From assembly GCA_002914805.1 (NCBI GenBank), contig JXTB01000111.1, forward strand, positions 593,065-657,064: a DNA stretch of 64,000 nt, in the 5' to 3' direction. The position numbers were made by a program, and so were the translations under genes. Source of the DNA: Parasponia andersonii. Taxonomy: Eukaryota; Streptophyta; Magnoliopsida; Rosales; Cannabaceae. The notes under the pieces were generated by a model. It worked only from the letters and a program-made list of their open reading frames with translations. It was not told the DNA's origin and did not search any database. The first letter of the stretch is position 1. Each line of letters begins with the position of its first letter. Positions 33,067 through 44,299 of this stretch are shown in pieces.

Positions 33067-35348
33067 GTACTTGGAGTAGATCTTATCTTCTATGGTACTT
33101 GAGAGACTAATAAAAATTTGTGGTTGATAGTTTTTAGTTTTTACTCGATGACAAAAGATACGTAAGAGTAAGACAATTTAGAAATTCAATATGGTGTGGG
33201 TCACCGCCCCTCGATCCTAGTCCTAGTATTTTCCATAGGTTGAGACATGTGTCCTTGTTTCGTGTCCTTTACAAACTTATTTGGTAAGTCTGTTGACAAA
33301 TTCATTCATTGTTTTCCCGAGAGTTAGACCTATGTGAATTCCGTATCACTGTAAATGTCTCCACAATTCAAAGAGAGACAAACTAATCATGAGAGAGACT
33401 TCAAAATGCTGTAAAAGCAAAAATAAATTTAGAACAATTTTTGACAGGGCAAATATTTACCATGAAAATGGGCACTTCTTAAGATGAATATGAATTATTA
33501 AGTAATTAACAACGTGTACAATAACATATTCGATTAAAAGAAGAGACTTTTCCAATTATCATAAGCTTGTCATCCACTCATAGTTCAAATTTATTACTAA
33601 ATTAACTATGTGCAGCTTCCATATTTTGCTATACATAAATAGTTAAACTTGACACTATGAAACAAAGGGAATAAATCAAATCTATCCAAATTAATTGGTT
33701 GACTAAATGCGCATAGAGTTTATAGCAACATTAATGTATATCTAACTCGAGTGACCGAAGATTTTAGGTGTAGAAGAGACATCTTGAAATACTTGAGTCA
33801 TCTAACTCATGAAAATAGGTATTTTCTTTAACTTTCCATCAGCACATCGTCATAAATTTTACCGTATTGTGTGATGCTAAGTTTTGAAAACGTATTATTA
33901 CAATTTTCACTTTTTTTTTAAGAAAAAAAAAAGAACAGTATTTAAGTGTCAGTAAAGTCACGCTGACAAAGCGCACTGACTAGCTTTGCTAGTTTATTAA
34001 AAAAAAAAAAAGAAAAAAAAAAAGAAAAATAATGAATCACTTTAGGANCATTCAACAATATAAAGAGTCAATATCTTTCCAACAATAATGGCACTTTTCG
34101 ATTGGTCGATCATGAAATGGTCTGAATACATTTAACTAGGAAAAGGTTGTACAATAAAATACTAATATAAGAAGAAAAAGCTAGGATGTGAATCATTACC
34201 TTTTGAGCATCTAGTTGAAGTTTCTCTTTTATGAAGACCAAGGAGAACGATTTGGATTTGCAAGTTCAATCTGTCGTCTCCTTTCCCACCCAAAAAAGAA
34301 TACTAAAAATAATAAATCGGCCAAAAAAAAAAGTATAAAAGATCAAGTTCCAAACATAAAATAACATTTAGAGGAAGAAAAACAGAGAACGAATAGTTGC
34401 TCTTATTGACCTTTTATCTCTATTTTTCATTTTTTTCCCTTGTCGATCTCCAAATTTAGATCATCTTCAAAACATGGACTTTTTGGTGTTGGGGGTTCGT
34501 ATAATGTTACTCATACTTAAATGATATACCCAAGGAAATATCAAACTTTTTAAAGATTTGGATTTTGGGTATATGCAAGCTAAAGGTTTTTCCGAATATT
34601 TTTTCAAAATTAGTCATAAAACACATGATAATTTCTGACCGCTTACCGGTAATGAAACAACTTACGATTTACGACCTCACAAAATATAATAATTTCTAAT
34701 TTTTAGAACTAAAATCCTAAAAAATTATTCTGTATAGTAAGTAATTACAAAAAAAAGTCATTTTGCCCAAAATTGTGTACGCAATCCAAATCCCAATCAT
34801 TGCCTTGAGGTTTGGACCAACAAATTAATGAAATTACATACCGACTTCTTCTTCTTCTTACTCGATTATCTCCGTTTTTCTTTTTTTGTTTTTCGTTACT
34901 GATTTTTTAGGTTTATCATAGTTGTTTGCCACTTAATACTCCTGTAGTTCCCACTACTGTATACAGGCGAGGTGGCTAGTCGACGTCGAAATGCTTTACA
35001 CTAATACAAATTTTGTATTATTGGTAATTATTAGTGACTCCCACTACACAAGAAGTACAGTGTGAACTGTACGCAAATAGCATGTGTCCGAAGCAGCCTT
35101 CAGAAATTTTATTTCATTGTTTATTATTTTAATTTTCCCTTTCACACCCCATTATATACGAGCACTTTCTCGTACTTGTTGAATTATATATGGTTAAGAT
35201 TTTTTTAAAAAACAAACGTTGAACAATGTACATCTTACTATTGTACTCTTACGTTGACCGACAATATTGGATGGACAGTCATTAATTTCATGCACAATTA
35301 GCACTAGCTAGAAAAACGTTATATAAAGGCATTAGAGTCTGCAAAATC
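33067..35348. other. Intergenic spacer
   Basis: No gene is seen; it is AT-rich with A runs near 33920 and 34000 and one ambiguous base at 34048. Confidence 0.6.
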
Positions 35349-35634
35349 ATATATATATATCATATATATATATATATATATGTATGGCACCAATCCAGTA
35401 GGTATTTATTTTTTTATCTATATATAGGTATCAATTTGGCCAATAAAAATTTAGCATACACTTTTTTTTTATTGTAAAAAATAAGAAAGAGAAAGAACAT
35501 TAATGATGTACGTCTTTTTATGCACTTTATTATAACTATTGGATCACCATCTAATGGTGATCCAACGGCTAAAAAAAAAATACTTACCCATAGGTAAAGA
35601 AAAAAAATACCTATTGGATTGGCAACCATATATA

Positions 35635-35670
<36 letters not shown>
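35349..35670. mobile_element. (TA)n-embedded MITE-like element, copy B
   Basis: The body runs from 35386 to 35627. The left end GGCACCAATCCAGTAGGTAT and the right end, as reverse complement GGTTGCCAATCCAATAGGTA, are inverted repeats. (TA)n lies on both sides (35349-35382 and 35628-35669). The inner right part matches copy A at 3747-3910. Non-coding. Confidence 0.72.
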
Positions 35671-35672
<2 letters not shown>

Positions 35673-36029
35673 TGCTGATTTTACCATGTCCACGTATCTT
35701 CAAATTTTTAGTGCTATTCTTACTAATTGTCCATGTGTCTTTAAACTGTTGGTGTTGTTTTTACTAACTGTCTATGTATCTTTACTATCTTAGAATACTT
35801 TTGATTTTAAGCTAGACCGAAAAGGTGGAGGCAGCCACTTGCAAAGCTCCGATGTTTAAGTCAGATATTTACTCTCGAAATTGAATAGCAAAAACTAAGC
35901 TTTTGCTTATAAATTTTTTTTTTTGGGTATATCCTATGTACTGAGGGATAAATGGCATATATATATAATCCTGGAACCGAGAACTTATCAGCTCTTAATC
36001 CCAAGATCGAGTACCATTTCTCATCATGA

Positions 36030-36490
36030 CTTACTCTAGAAATTACGGGCAGTAGTTACTGTAATTTCCATTGTATTGTTGTGATCTGCTTTCCTCCGTC
36101 CCCTATGGTACAAGCCTGACAGAGACGAGATTTTGACAGTCCGCCATCCTGTCAAGACGGTTTACCCAATGTGTACACCTATCCAGGAATGTATTGAATA
36201 TCCTGTATGGGTCTGAAGTAGTGCGCTGCCTCCAATAATCTTTTAGCAGAAGACCCTTGAGGCTTCTGACCCCCAGCTGTCGAGGCAAGAATTAGATTGA
36301 ACTGAACCCGTCCAGGGTCTGAGATGAATTCGGCTCTGGCTGCGACAACTAACGGGTCCATGTCGTATCACGTGCGACTTATATGGCTTTTAAACGATCC
36401 TCTTAGACACGTGTTAAACGGTATGTCTCCTGCCATCTGTTCCGCCACTTAACTATCAATGTAGCGCAAGATCTAGAAGTGGGCTCCATA
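36030..36490. other. GC-richer block of unknown origin
   Basis: Base composition is markedly less AT-rich than either side. On the minus strand there is a CATATAAG TATA-like box and an adjacent CACGTG G-box (36370 is CACGTG), with two overlapping ORFs of 60-61 codons downstream. I recognise no domain. It could be part of an LTR or a captured gene fragment. Confidence 0.4.
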
Positions 36491-37285
36491 CATATATATT
36501 GTTTTTATAAGTTAATATTCCTCCTAATGTTTGAAAATGCTGATAATAATTTTAAATCTAAGTGGTACGGCTGTGTAGCTACCAAACTCAGTGGCTATTT
36601 TGCCCCACCACATACATGCAATTAACTAGTTTCATAGAGTTGAAAATGGTTTCTTTGTTCTACGATTTTGGAGTCAAATCGCTTGAAAATCTGCAAACGA
36701 TGACGACATTAAAAACGCTAACGATCGATTAAAAACAACTTGTAGAAATTAATCACTGTTTTTTTTGGACAGTATAATAATTAACAAGTAAACTTTCAAG
36801 TTGCATAATCGATAGCCACCGAGAATATACATATCGAAAATCTCTTGGACTTGACTGGCTTTGTTTACCCTAATGTGACTTTTCGAAGGAATTTTACTTG
36901 GTAAAAAAAGAAAAGAACAAGGTCGCATATTTTAATTAAGAGAAATTAAGTACATTATATTATATATATATATATATAATAAAAATACATATGGAGTACA
37001 AAGCAATAGCTTATCTTTCTCGCTTCTTTATTTGACTCGTCACTCCCTCCACATATTATGACTTTGAATTCCAAACAAATACCAAAACTCAAAAGTACTT
37101 TTTCTAAGGACGGAAAGACTCCCCGACCCCCGTGGACGCCCACATTCTTAACGCATGTACTGACGTAATCGTTATAAAGAAATGTTGTGTGCATGCCTTT
37201 TAATTATTAAACTTAAATATATGGAACCTCTTCTGTTATCTTTTTGACGATTTCCTAAATAAAATTTCTTTCAAATATATATATA
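36491..37285. other. Intergenic spacer
   Basis: AT-rich with (TA)n near 36958-36978; nothing recognised. Confidence 0.55.
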
Positions 37286-37466
37286 GGTACTAATTATAAC
37301 ACAAAAGAGTTTTTTTTGTGATAAGAATAAAGTGAGAAAAATATTAAATAACGTGTATTTATTATTTTTTTTAATTATTTAAATTATAATAACAGTTAAA
37401 TAATGATCTATCAGTTAAAATAATATCTATAAATAAGTTAAAAAAATATTTATAAAATATAGTCCA
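37286..37466. mobile_element. (TA)n-embedded MITE-like element, copy D
   Basis: GGTACTAATTATAAC on the left and AAAATATAGTCC on the right, with (TA)n outside both ends. The interior resembles copy C (TTAAATAA.GTGT, TTTAATTATTTAAATTATAA). It is more degenerate than the other copies. Confidence 0.5.
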
Positions 37467-37473
37467 TATATAT

Positions 37474-37701
37474 GGGTACCAATCAATAGATATTTTTCTA
37501 ACTTATTCATAAAAATTGTTTTGTTCAATTAAAATTTATTATGTAAAAAATAAAAAGAAAAAAGATTAAATAATGTGTGTATTTATTTATATTATTATTT
37601 TTTAAACTACTTAAATTATAATAATCATTAGTTAATTATCCAATAAATAAAAAAAAAATATATTTAGATGGGTTAAAAAAAAAACCTACTGGACTATGCC
37701 C
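37474..37701. mobile_element. (TA)n-embedded MITE-like element, copy C
   Basis: The left end GGGTACCAATCAATAGATAT and the right end reverse complement GGGCATAGTCCAGTAGGTTT are inverted repeats. It shares the left TA tract with copy D and is followed by (TA)n at 37702-37714. Non-coding. Confidence 0.65.
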
Positions 37702-37714
37702 TATATATATATAT

Positions 37715-39334
37715 CAAACTAAAGTTTGTTTTTTTTTAAAAAAAAAAAAAAAGAAAAGCTAATATATTTATATATATATATATATATCAAACTAATGTCT
37801 GCTTCTTTTCAAAAACAAGAAAAGCTAATGTTTGTTTTGACAATATTTTTATTTTGAGCAATAATATTTATCACGATTAGACTAGAAATTGGATCCATGT
37901 GTCAGATTTGAACGGTTGCCAGCTAATTATATCATTGCTATTAATTAATAGGTCTACTATTATTTATTTTTTCTCGTCATTATCAATTTTGACCTACTAT
38001 CTTTTAAGGTGTGCGGTGAAAAATGAGATAAATTATTAATTATTTACAAAATTAAGATTTTTATTTAAGTTTAGAATTCTAAAACTACTCCTAATTTGAT
38101 CCTAGTCAAAAATTTTCAATTATGTTAAAAAAGTAAAAGTAAAATAAGCGATCGAGATAAAAAATTTTCATTACGATTTAAAAATTTTTAAATGAGGTCG
38201 AGTCATCAGTCGAAATAGTAGAGGCAGCCTAACAAGTCGGATTGTAGTCAAGATTTTTCGATCCCAATTGAAAGAGGCACAATCGGGCTCAAAATTAACG
38301 ATAATGGCGAGGAACTACATGTGACGGTAGTGATAGAAATAGTTTAAGATTTATCGGAGAATAATATATTTTAAAATTTATTAGGAATAAGATATTTAAG
38401 TAATTTTAATTTAATGACGTGATAATAAAGGTAAATTTTAAAAATATTTATAGATGAGTCTTTTTTTTTTTCCATTATGAGGACCTTAGTAGACCTTCTA
38501 TGTGTAAATACTTTTATTTTATTTTTTTTTTCCAATCATCACCCTAAACAATGAATGACTGGATCGTAAATTTATGAGGCTTAAAAGCTTTTTAATTATT
38601 CATTCTTTTAGAATACTAAAATAAAAGGTGAAAATATTCTCAATATTCACTTCATTTTTTTTAAAAAAAAAAAGGTAATCAAACAATTCTGAGAGATGAA
38701 TGACAAAATTATTTTCGTCTAAACTAAAATTTTTATGGAAAAAAAATTCACTTTCAAAGATATGAAAAAAGTGGCTATAGTCAAAGCACTATACAATTAA
38801 ACCTTTGCCCNNNNNNNNNNNNNNNNNNNNNNATTGTTTGGATAAAAATTTGTGTGTGGATATAAAAATGAGTACTAAAATTTTGAGGCGCCTTTAAAAT
38901 CCAAGTCAAATAGCAGCTTAACCACTTTTCAGCTTCCGAATTCTAATTGGAAAAAAAAAAGTGTATAATAAAACAAATGAATAATCTTGTCCGAAAATCA
39001 AAACCATTAAAGAAAAAAAAAACACTATAAACGAGTTGATATATAATATAGGAGCATCACTGTCCTCTATATACTATACATAACACATGAACTCATGAAC
39101 AGCATGAAAAGCTATGATGTTATGATTCATCATGAACTCGAAAATATATAGTTAAATAAATAAACAAATAGATAAAATAAAAAAGTATGGTCAAATTTGT
39201 ATAAGGCAATAATTCGCACGTTTTATTTTGACTATGGCCCAACCAATCACATCGTTACACATCATCGGAAAGAGATTTCTAGGAAATGATAGGCGACAGA
39301 TTTGCCTTAAAAAATTCAACGGTGGAATATTATT
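37715..39334. other. Spacer upstream of MYB, with an assembly gap
   Basis: It holds a diverged tandem pair (TATATCAAACTAAAGTTTG near 37712 and TATATCAAACTAATGTCTG near 37785), a 22-N gap at 38811-38832, and AT-rich sequence. No gene is seen. Confidence 0.6.
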
Positions 39335-39343
39335 ATATAAATA
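39335..39343 (+). promoter_or_regulatory. Probable TATA box of the MYB gene
   Basis: The sequence ATATAAATA lies about 120 bases before the ATG, a suitable distance for a short 5' UTR. Confidence 0.55.
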
Positions 39344-39464
39344 TTTGGCAGGGTGGTCCTTTCCGTGATATAAAGAACCCTTCATCGGCCTCACTTTGAA
39401 CTTGAGCACTTGAAATTTGATATCACAAGAGACAGAGAGGTTTTTCTTAAAAGCGAACGAAACA

Positions 39465-41156
39465 ATGGTAAGAGCTCCTTGTTGTGAGAAGATGGGTTTG
39501 AAGAAAGGCCCCTGGACCCCTGAGGAGGATCATATTCTCATATCTTATATTCAAAGATATGGCCATGGCAATTGGAGGGCACTGCCCAAACAAGCTGGTA
39601 AATATATATATATATAGTTATTTCATTTGAAGTTTGAGCTTAATTTAGATTTAATTTGGAATATTTGGTTTGGTGTATACTTAAAGTGTCCTTTTTGATA
39701 TCCCTTTTTTTGGACATATTCTTTATATGGATTCTGATGAATATATGTCTCTTTTTGCATCTATAGGTTTATTAAGGTGTGGAAAGAGTTGCAGGCTTAG
39801 GTGGATAAACTACTTGAGACCGGATATTAAACGGGGGAATTTTACCAGGGATGAAGAGGAAACCATCATCAAGCTACATGAAATGTTGGGCAATAGGTAC
39901 ATTTAATGCTCATATCATCTTGACAATATATAGTACTTCAATTCTAAATATTGTTCAATCCGAAATTTACATCTTAATTGGTTGAAGAATTAAGCAAGTT
40001 TGCAGTATACATAAACAAGGCAGTGATGGATCTCATCAAATCCTTTTTGAATATTATTAATATTTAATTCGTGTCTATTATGACTAAATGACATAACGTA
40101 TAAAATATTAAAATTATTAATTTTAATATAATATATGGTTTTAATTCTGCTAAAATTGGATAGAAGATTTGGATTTGAGAGAGATAAAGCTTAATTAATA
40201 ACTTTTGATTAAATTAATGGAAAACAACCGGAGAACAGCTAGGGAAGCTGACTTGTTTTATCCGCAAACTATTTCATCAGAAAGGGACAACATATATTGC
40301 CAAAACATGTCGGCATAAAAAGATTCCTTGCGTAACTTTTTTTTGTACTCTATATTGAAATAACATATAACACGTTTTCTCGGCATTTGTTTAAAAATGC
40401 TACTAACACACTCAGTATAGCACTAAGTGCACATAATGATTCATGTGATAACACAGAAATAAAAGAATTTCTTAACATTCTTTTTGGATTTGATATTACT
40501 CAAAAGCAAGAATTAATCACATTGTTTATCTTTAAAGCAAATCTTAATGAGATTTTTGTTGTTGCTTTTTGTTTTTTAGGTGGTCGGCAATAGCAGCCAG
40601 ATTGCCGGGACGAACAGACAATGAGATTAAAAATGTGTGGCACACACATTTAAAGAAAAGGCTCACACAAAATCATGTCGTTCAGAAGACAAAACGACAC
40701 CATAATCACAAGGCCAAAGATGAGCCCCATGATCATCTAGTACTTCCCACTAATTTTTCAAGTGATGCAAAATACGACATCGTGGAGGATAGGCCAGTTT
40801 CGCCTCCTCAATCTTCATCAAGCAGTACCGCCATCTCATCAGTGACCACTAGTACTGATGATGATCATAACAATAACAGTAACAATGGATCAATCAAAGC
40901 CGATTCGCCGGATAACTTCTCCGAAATGGACGAGGATTTTTGGTCCCAAGTTTTCTCATCCGAGAATAATTCTAAGGCGGTGGTGGATGATTTTTCAGCT
41001 ATCAGTGCCGATTCTCAACTTCAATATTCAGTGTCTCCACTTGTGACTATAGAGCCGGACCATGCCTTAAATTCAAATATGTATAATGATGAAGATATGG
41101 ATTTTTGGTACAACGTCTTCACTAGAGCTGCGGATTTACCGGAATTGTTACTATAG
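39465..41156 (+). CDS. R2R3-MYB transcription factor, MYB13/14/15-like
   Basis: This is a nuclear DNA-binding regulator. Exons 39465-39597, 39767-39896 and 40580-41156 give 279 residues, with the classic R2R3 intron positions (Gly split after QA; Arg split after LGN). R2 runs from [20 protein letters not shown] to LRWINYLRP, and R3 from [20 protein letters not shown] to [11 protein letters not shown], with the regularly spaced tryptophans; the first Trp of R3 is replaced by Phe as usual. The bHLH-contact motif of flavonoid MYBs is not evident. The C-terminus is Ser/Asn/Asp-rich and contains [13 protein letters not shown] and [18 protein letters not shown], resembling subgroup 2 (stress-, cold- and stilbenoid-linked members). 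An in-frame ATG at 39417 exists, but [11 protein letters not shown] is the family start. Confidence 0.95.
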
Positions 41157-43607
41157 CTGAAATTAAAGCAAATTAATTTGTAATCCATGCATCAAATAAT
41201 TAATTCAATTCTTAATCATAATTTTTTTTATTCTTATTTTTTGGGTGGACAATGGGTATTGTTGTTAATGCCAAGCTCCCCAATTCTTTTGACCCTTTTA
41301 CTATAGAATAATAGTATAAATATACACTTGTACAAAGCATTATTATTCAACGCGCGAAGTGTTCAACCTTCAAAACATACGGCATGTGTTAAAATTGTTT
41401 TAATTATCAGGCCCTACTTATTCACATGCAGACAGACTATGTGTCAATTTAATTGGATCTTACATGTCGATTTGTAATATGTATGGTTATGACGGCCTTT
41501 ATCTCGACAGTGATAACGTATAAAGAAATACAAAGAAATCCAAAGAATGAAGAATATTGAGGAACGAAGAATGAAGTAGGGTTGGTAATTTGTGTCCACT
41601 GCTTGTGTTTGTGTATAATTTGTATTTGTGTCGTATCGATATATATGTATATGATCTATTTAATAAATAGTTCAGAAATTATGACACAAATATAAATAGG
41701 TTGACACGACATAATTCATATAACTCGTTTACTAAACAGATCATATTGACACGTAATTCGTGACCCATAATTTGTGATCCAAGAACGATTTATTTAATAA
41801 AGAGTTTTATAGAAATATAACCAAATTTTGGGCTTAATTTAAGTAAATATTAAATTTTTCTTTAATAAATAAATCATAAATTATGATACGAATACGACTC
41901 GTTTATAAACGGGTTGACAAGACACGAACAGTACAACACGTTTACTAAACAAGTCATTTTTCGTGTTGGCGAGTTCAACCCAAATACGACCCATTAATTA
42001 AACGGGTCAATATTTCTAATTCGAACACGACATGAACACAATTAAATTAAATCTAAATTTATTAATTTCATGCGGATTTCGAGCTATATTATTGTGCCGT
42101 GTCACGAATTACGGTAATAAAGAAATCATCTTTTTATATTTAATTATAATATTAGTATATTTGGTCTATCCGGCCCATTTGAGTTGAGCTATAACAACAA
42201 AATTATAGGATGCATCATATCATAATATATAGAAAAATATGTATGGCTGGAGCTTGGCCAATAAATACAGTCTCCACCACGGACTCTCTTTTTCCTAATG
42301 CACGATTTGTGCAGAATTGATGATGAGCACGTACGTACGCTTTGGTTGACCGTGACATTTTCAAGCACAAGACTGAGATTTACGGCGCTATCTATCAGAT
42401 TTAATTGATATTCTATAAATTCAAAAATAATTTTATATAAAAAATTAATACGATATATTCTACCTATTCAGAAACATATTTCTTTTATAAAGCTGTTAAA
42501 CTTTCCGAATTTGTAGAACATAATTTGGATCATATGCCAAACATCCTAATGTTATACAATTTGAAAAATTATTGAAAATAATAACTTATGATATGCTATT
42601 ATATATTATTTTTCTTTTTTGGAACATCATATTATTTGTCAATAACTCAATATATATTAAATGCGTAAAATAGGGGTATTTTACATCCAATCTATTAGTA
42701 CATCGTGACGATAAAAAAGACTCTTTCAAATATGCTATCAAAACTAAATTTTATTGGCATGCACGTATCTAATATACTTATTATAAATAAGATGAACAAT
42801 TTTTTAAAATTTGGAAGAGAAACTTACTAGTCGTTAGATGCCTTAAAAAGCCGTGATAACATGTTGAGTCGTAATTATCGTAAGATGAACTCCTTTATAA
42901 ATTATATACAGTTGTATAAGCTAATTCAAACTTGAATTTATTAGTCAATTCAAGGGCGGTAAATTAAATGCTACTCGAGGTGACATATTGACCCGATTCA
43001 TTATTTGATAATTACCTATACGACATTGCATGTCAACTTATTCGACGAAAAGATGGATGCCAACCATGCCATGACAAAATCTGTTGTACATGCGCGTTAC
43101 ATATGCAGTTTACTATTATATTTATATACATATGTTTTTAAAGCAAAAATGATTTGATGATGATGAATTTAACCTCCTAATTAAGGCAGTGAAATGCATT
43201 ATAATTAAGTTTCAATTACTTACGCAACTTTTTTGTTTTTTCTGCAAAGAAAAATCTTAAAAAATACCACAATGATCAGGAAGGCGCCATGTCCCTGTCG
43301 TTCAACTAAAACACGACATTGTTTGACGAGAAAACGACACATGTCCGAGAAAACGAATAATAGGCTGTTAAATTTAAAACCACAATGCATGCACATGTGA
43401 TTTTGTTCATAAAATATATTGCTATGACACATGTGATTCATATGTTTGACTTTGAAATGAGGCGCGTAGGTTTTTTTGTTTTAATTTTTTAAAGACATTA
43501 ATAAAAACGCACGTTGTTCTGTTTTGAAAAATCAAGGATGGCGTAATAGAGCGACAATATATATTTGTTGTCAAGAATAAGTTGACACTGATTTTTCTTT
43601 TCTTCTT
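41157..43607. other. Spacer with a GTGTC/GACAC-rich dispersed repeat
   Basis: From about 41590 to 42115 the sequence has many short motifs such as GACACG, CGTGTT, AACGGGT and ACTAAAC in both orientations (GGGTTGACAAGACACGAAC, CGTGTCACGAATTAC). This matches the look of common non-autonomous plant repeats. Within it, 41803-41862 resembles 55471-55530. The rest, to 43607, shows no gene. Confidence 0.5.
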
Positions 43608-43838
43608 TAAAAAAATTGAAAGTAAAAAACGATCCAGTTGTAAATTGTTAGATAAACGACAACGAAGAACCAAATTTGGAAGCCAATGAAATATGATTTC
43701 AGTTTTATAAGATAAGTACATCTGTAGGTGTCTTAATTTCTTCCATCCTTCCTCTTGCCTTGCCGGGTAAAATTAGTTAATGTTAATTAATTTTCTCTTG
43801 GTTTCCATGATCATGAATCATCGAGATTTTGTTTCTTG
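43608..43838 (+). repeat. 231-bp flank duplication, left copy (R)
   Basis: The stretch from AAATTGAAAGTAAAAAACGA to GAGATTTTGTTTCTTG matches 50576-50806 with roughly one difference per nine bases by eye. It ends exactly where the left LTR of the copia element begins. Confidence 0.93.
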
Positions 43839-44299
43839 CGCTATGAATGAATATGAGATTACAAATACCAAACACAAATCTTATATTATTTATGCAAAAT
43901 TGATAGACAAAGATTCATTAAATATGCCTGAGTCTATGATAGATAGTGTAGTTTAGACGATGAACTAAAGGTGGAAGCGTCAGAAAGTAACTGTAATTTA
44001 CCTGAGGATTTGGTCTTCCACATAACTTAATCCCTAAAACACTCAGATGAAACTTTCTGTAACTAATGATAGAGAATGAGCGTACGTAAAAAGGTGATAG
44101 GAACCATAATCCTAATATTCTCTTTATATAATCCCTTATTAGATATTCATCACACCCAAATAGGTCTAACATGGTATCCCCTAGTTGGATATTCTAACCC
44201 AGCCTTATTAAATTATTTATTGAGTCTGCTTATGAATAATATAGGTCAATACAATTGTTAAAATATGTGGTCCAATATAGGAAATAGAATTTCCTAACA
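43839..44299 (-). repeat. 3' LTR of the copia element
   Basis: It aligns base for base with the start of the right LTR (CGCTATGAATGAATAT versus TGTTAGGAATGAATAT) and ends TTCCTAACA. A purine tract on the minus strand (AAGTAGGAGAA) adjoins, the expected polypurine tract. A TATA box (TTATATAAAGAG, minus strand) is near 44120. Confidence 0.9.

Noticed and set aside
36103-36361. Overlapping minus-strand ORFs of 60-61 codons in the GC-richer block
   Set aside because: No recognisable domain, short, and frames overlap; kept as an unassigned block and not called a gene.
39417-39464. Upstream in-frame start of the MYB protein
   Set aside because: The extension does not resemble the family, whereas [11 protein letters not shown] at 39465 is the standard R2R3-MYB start.
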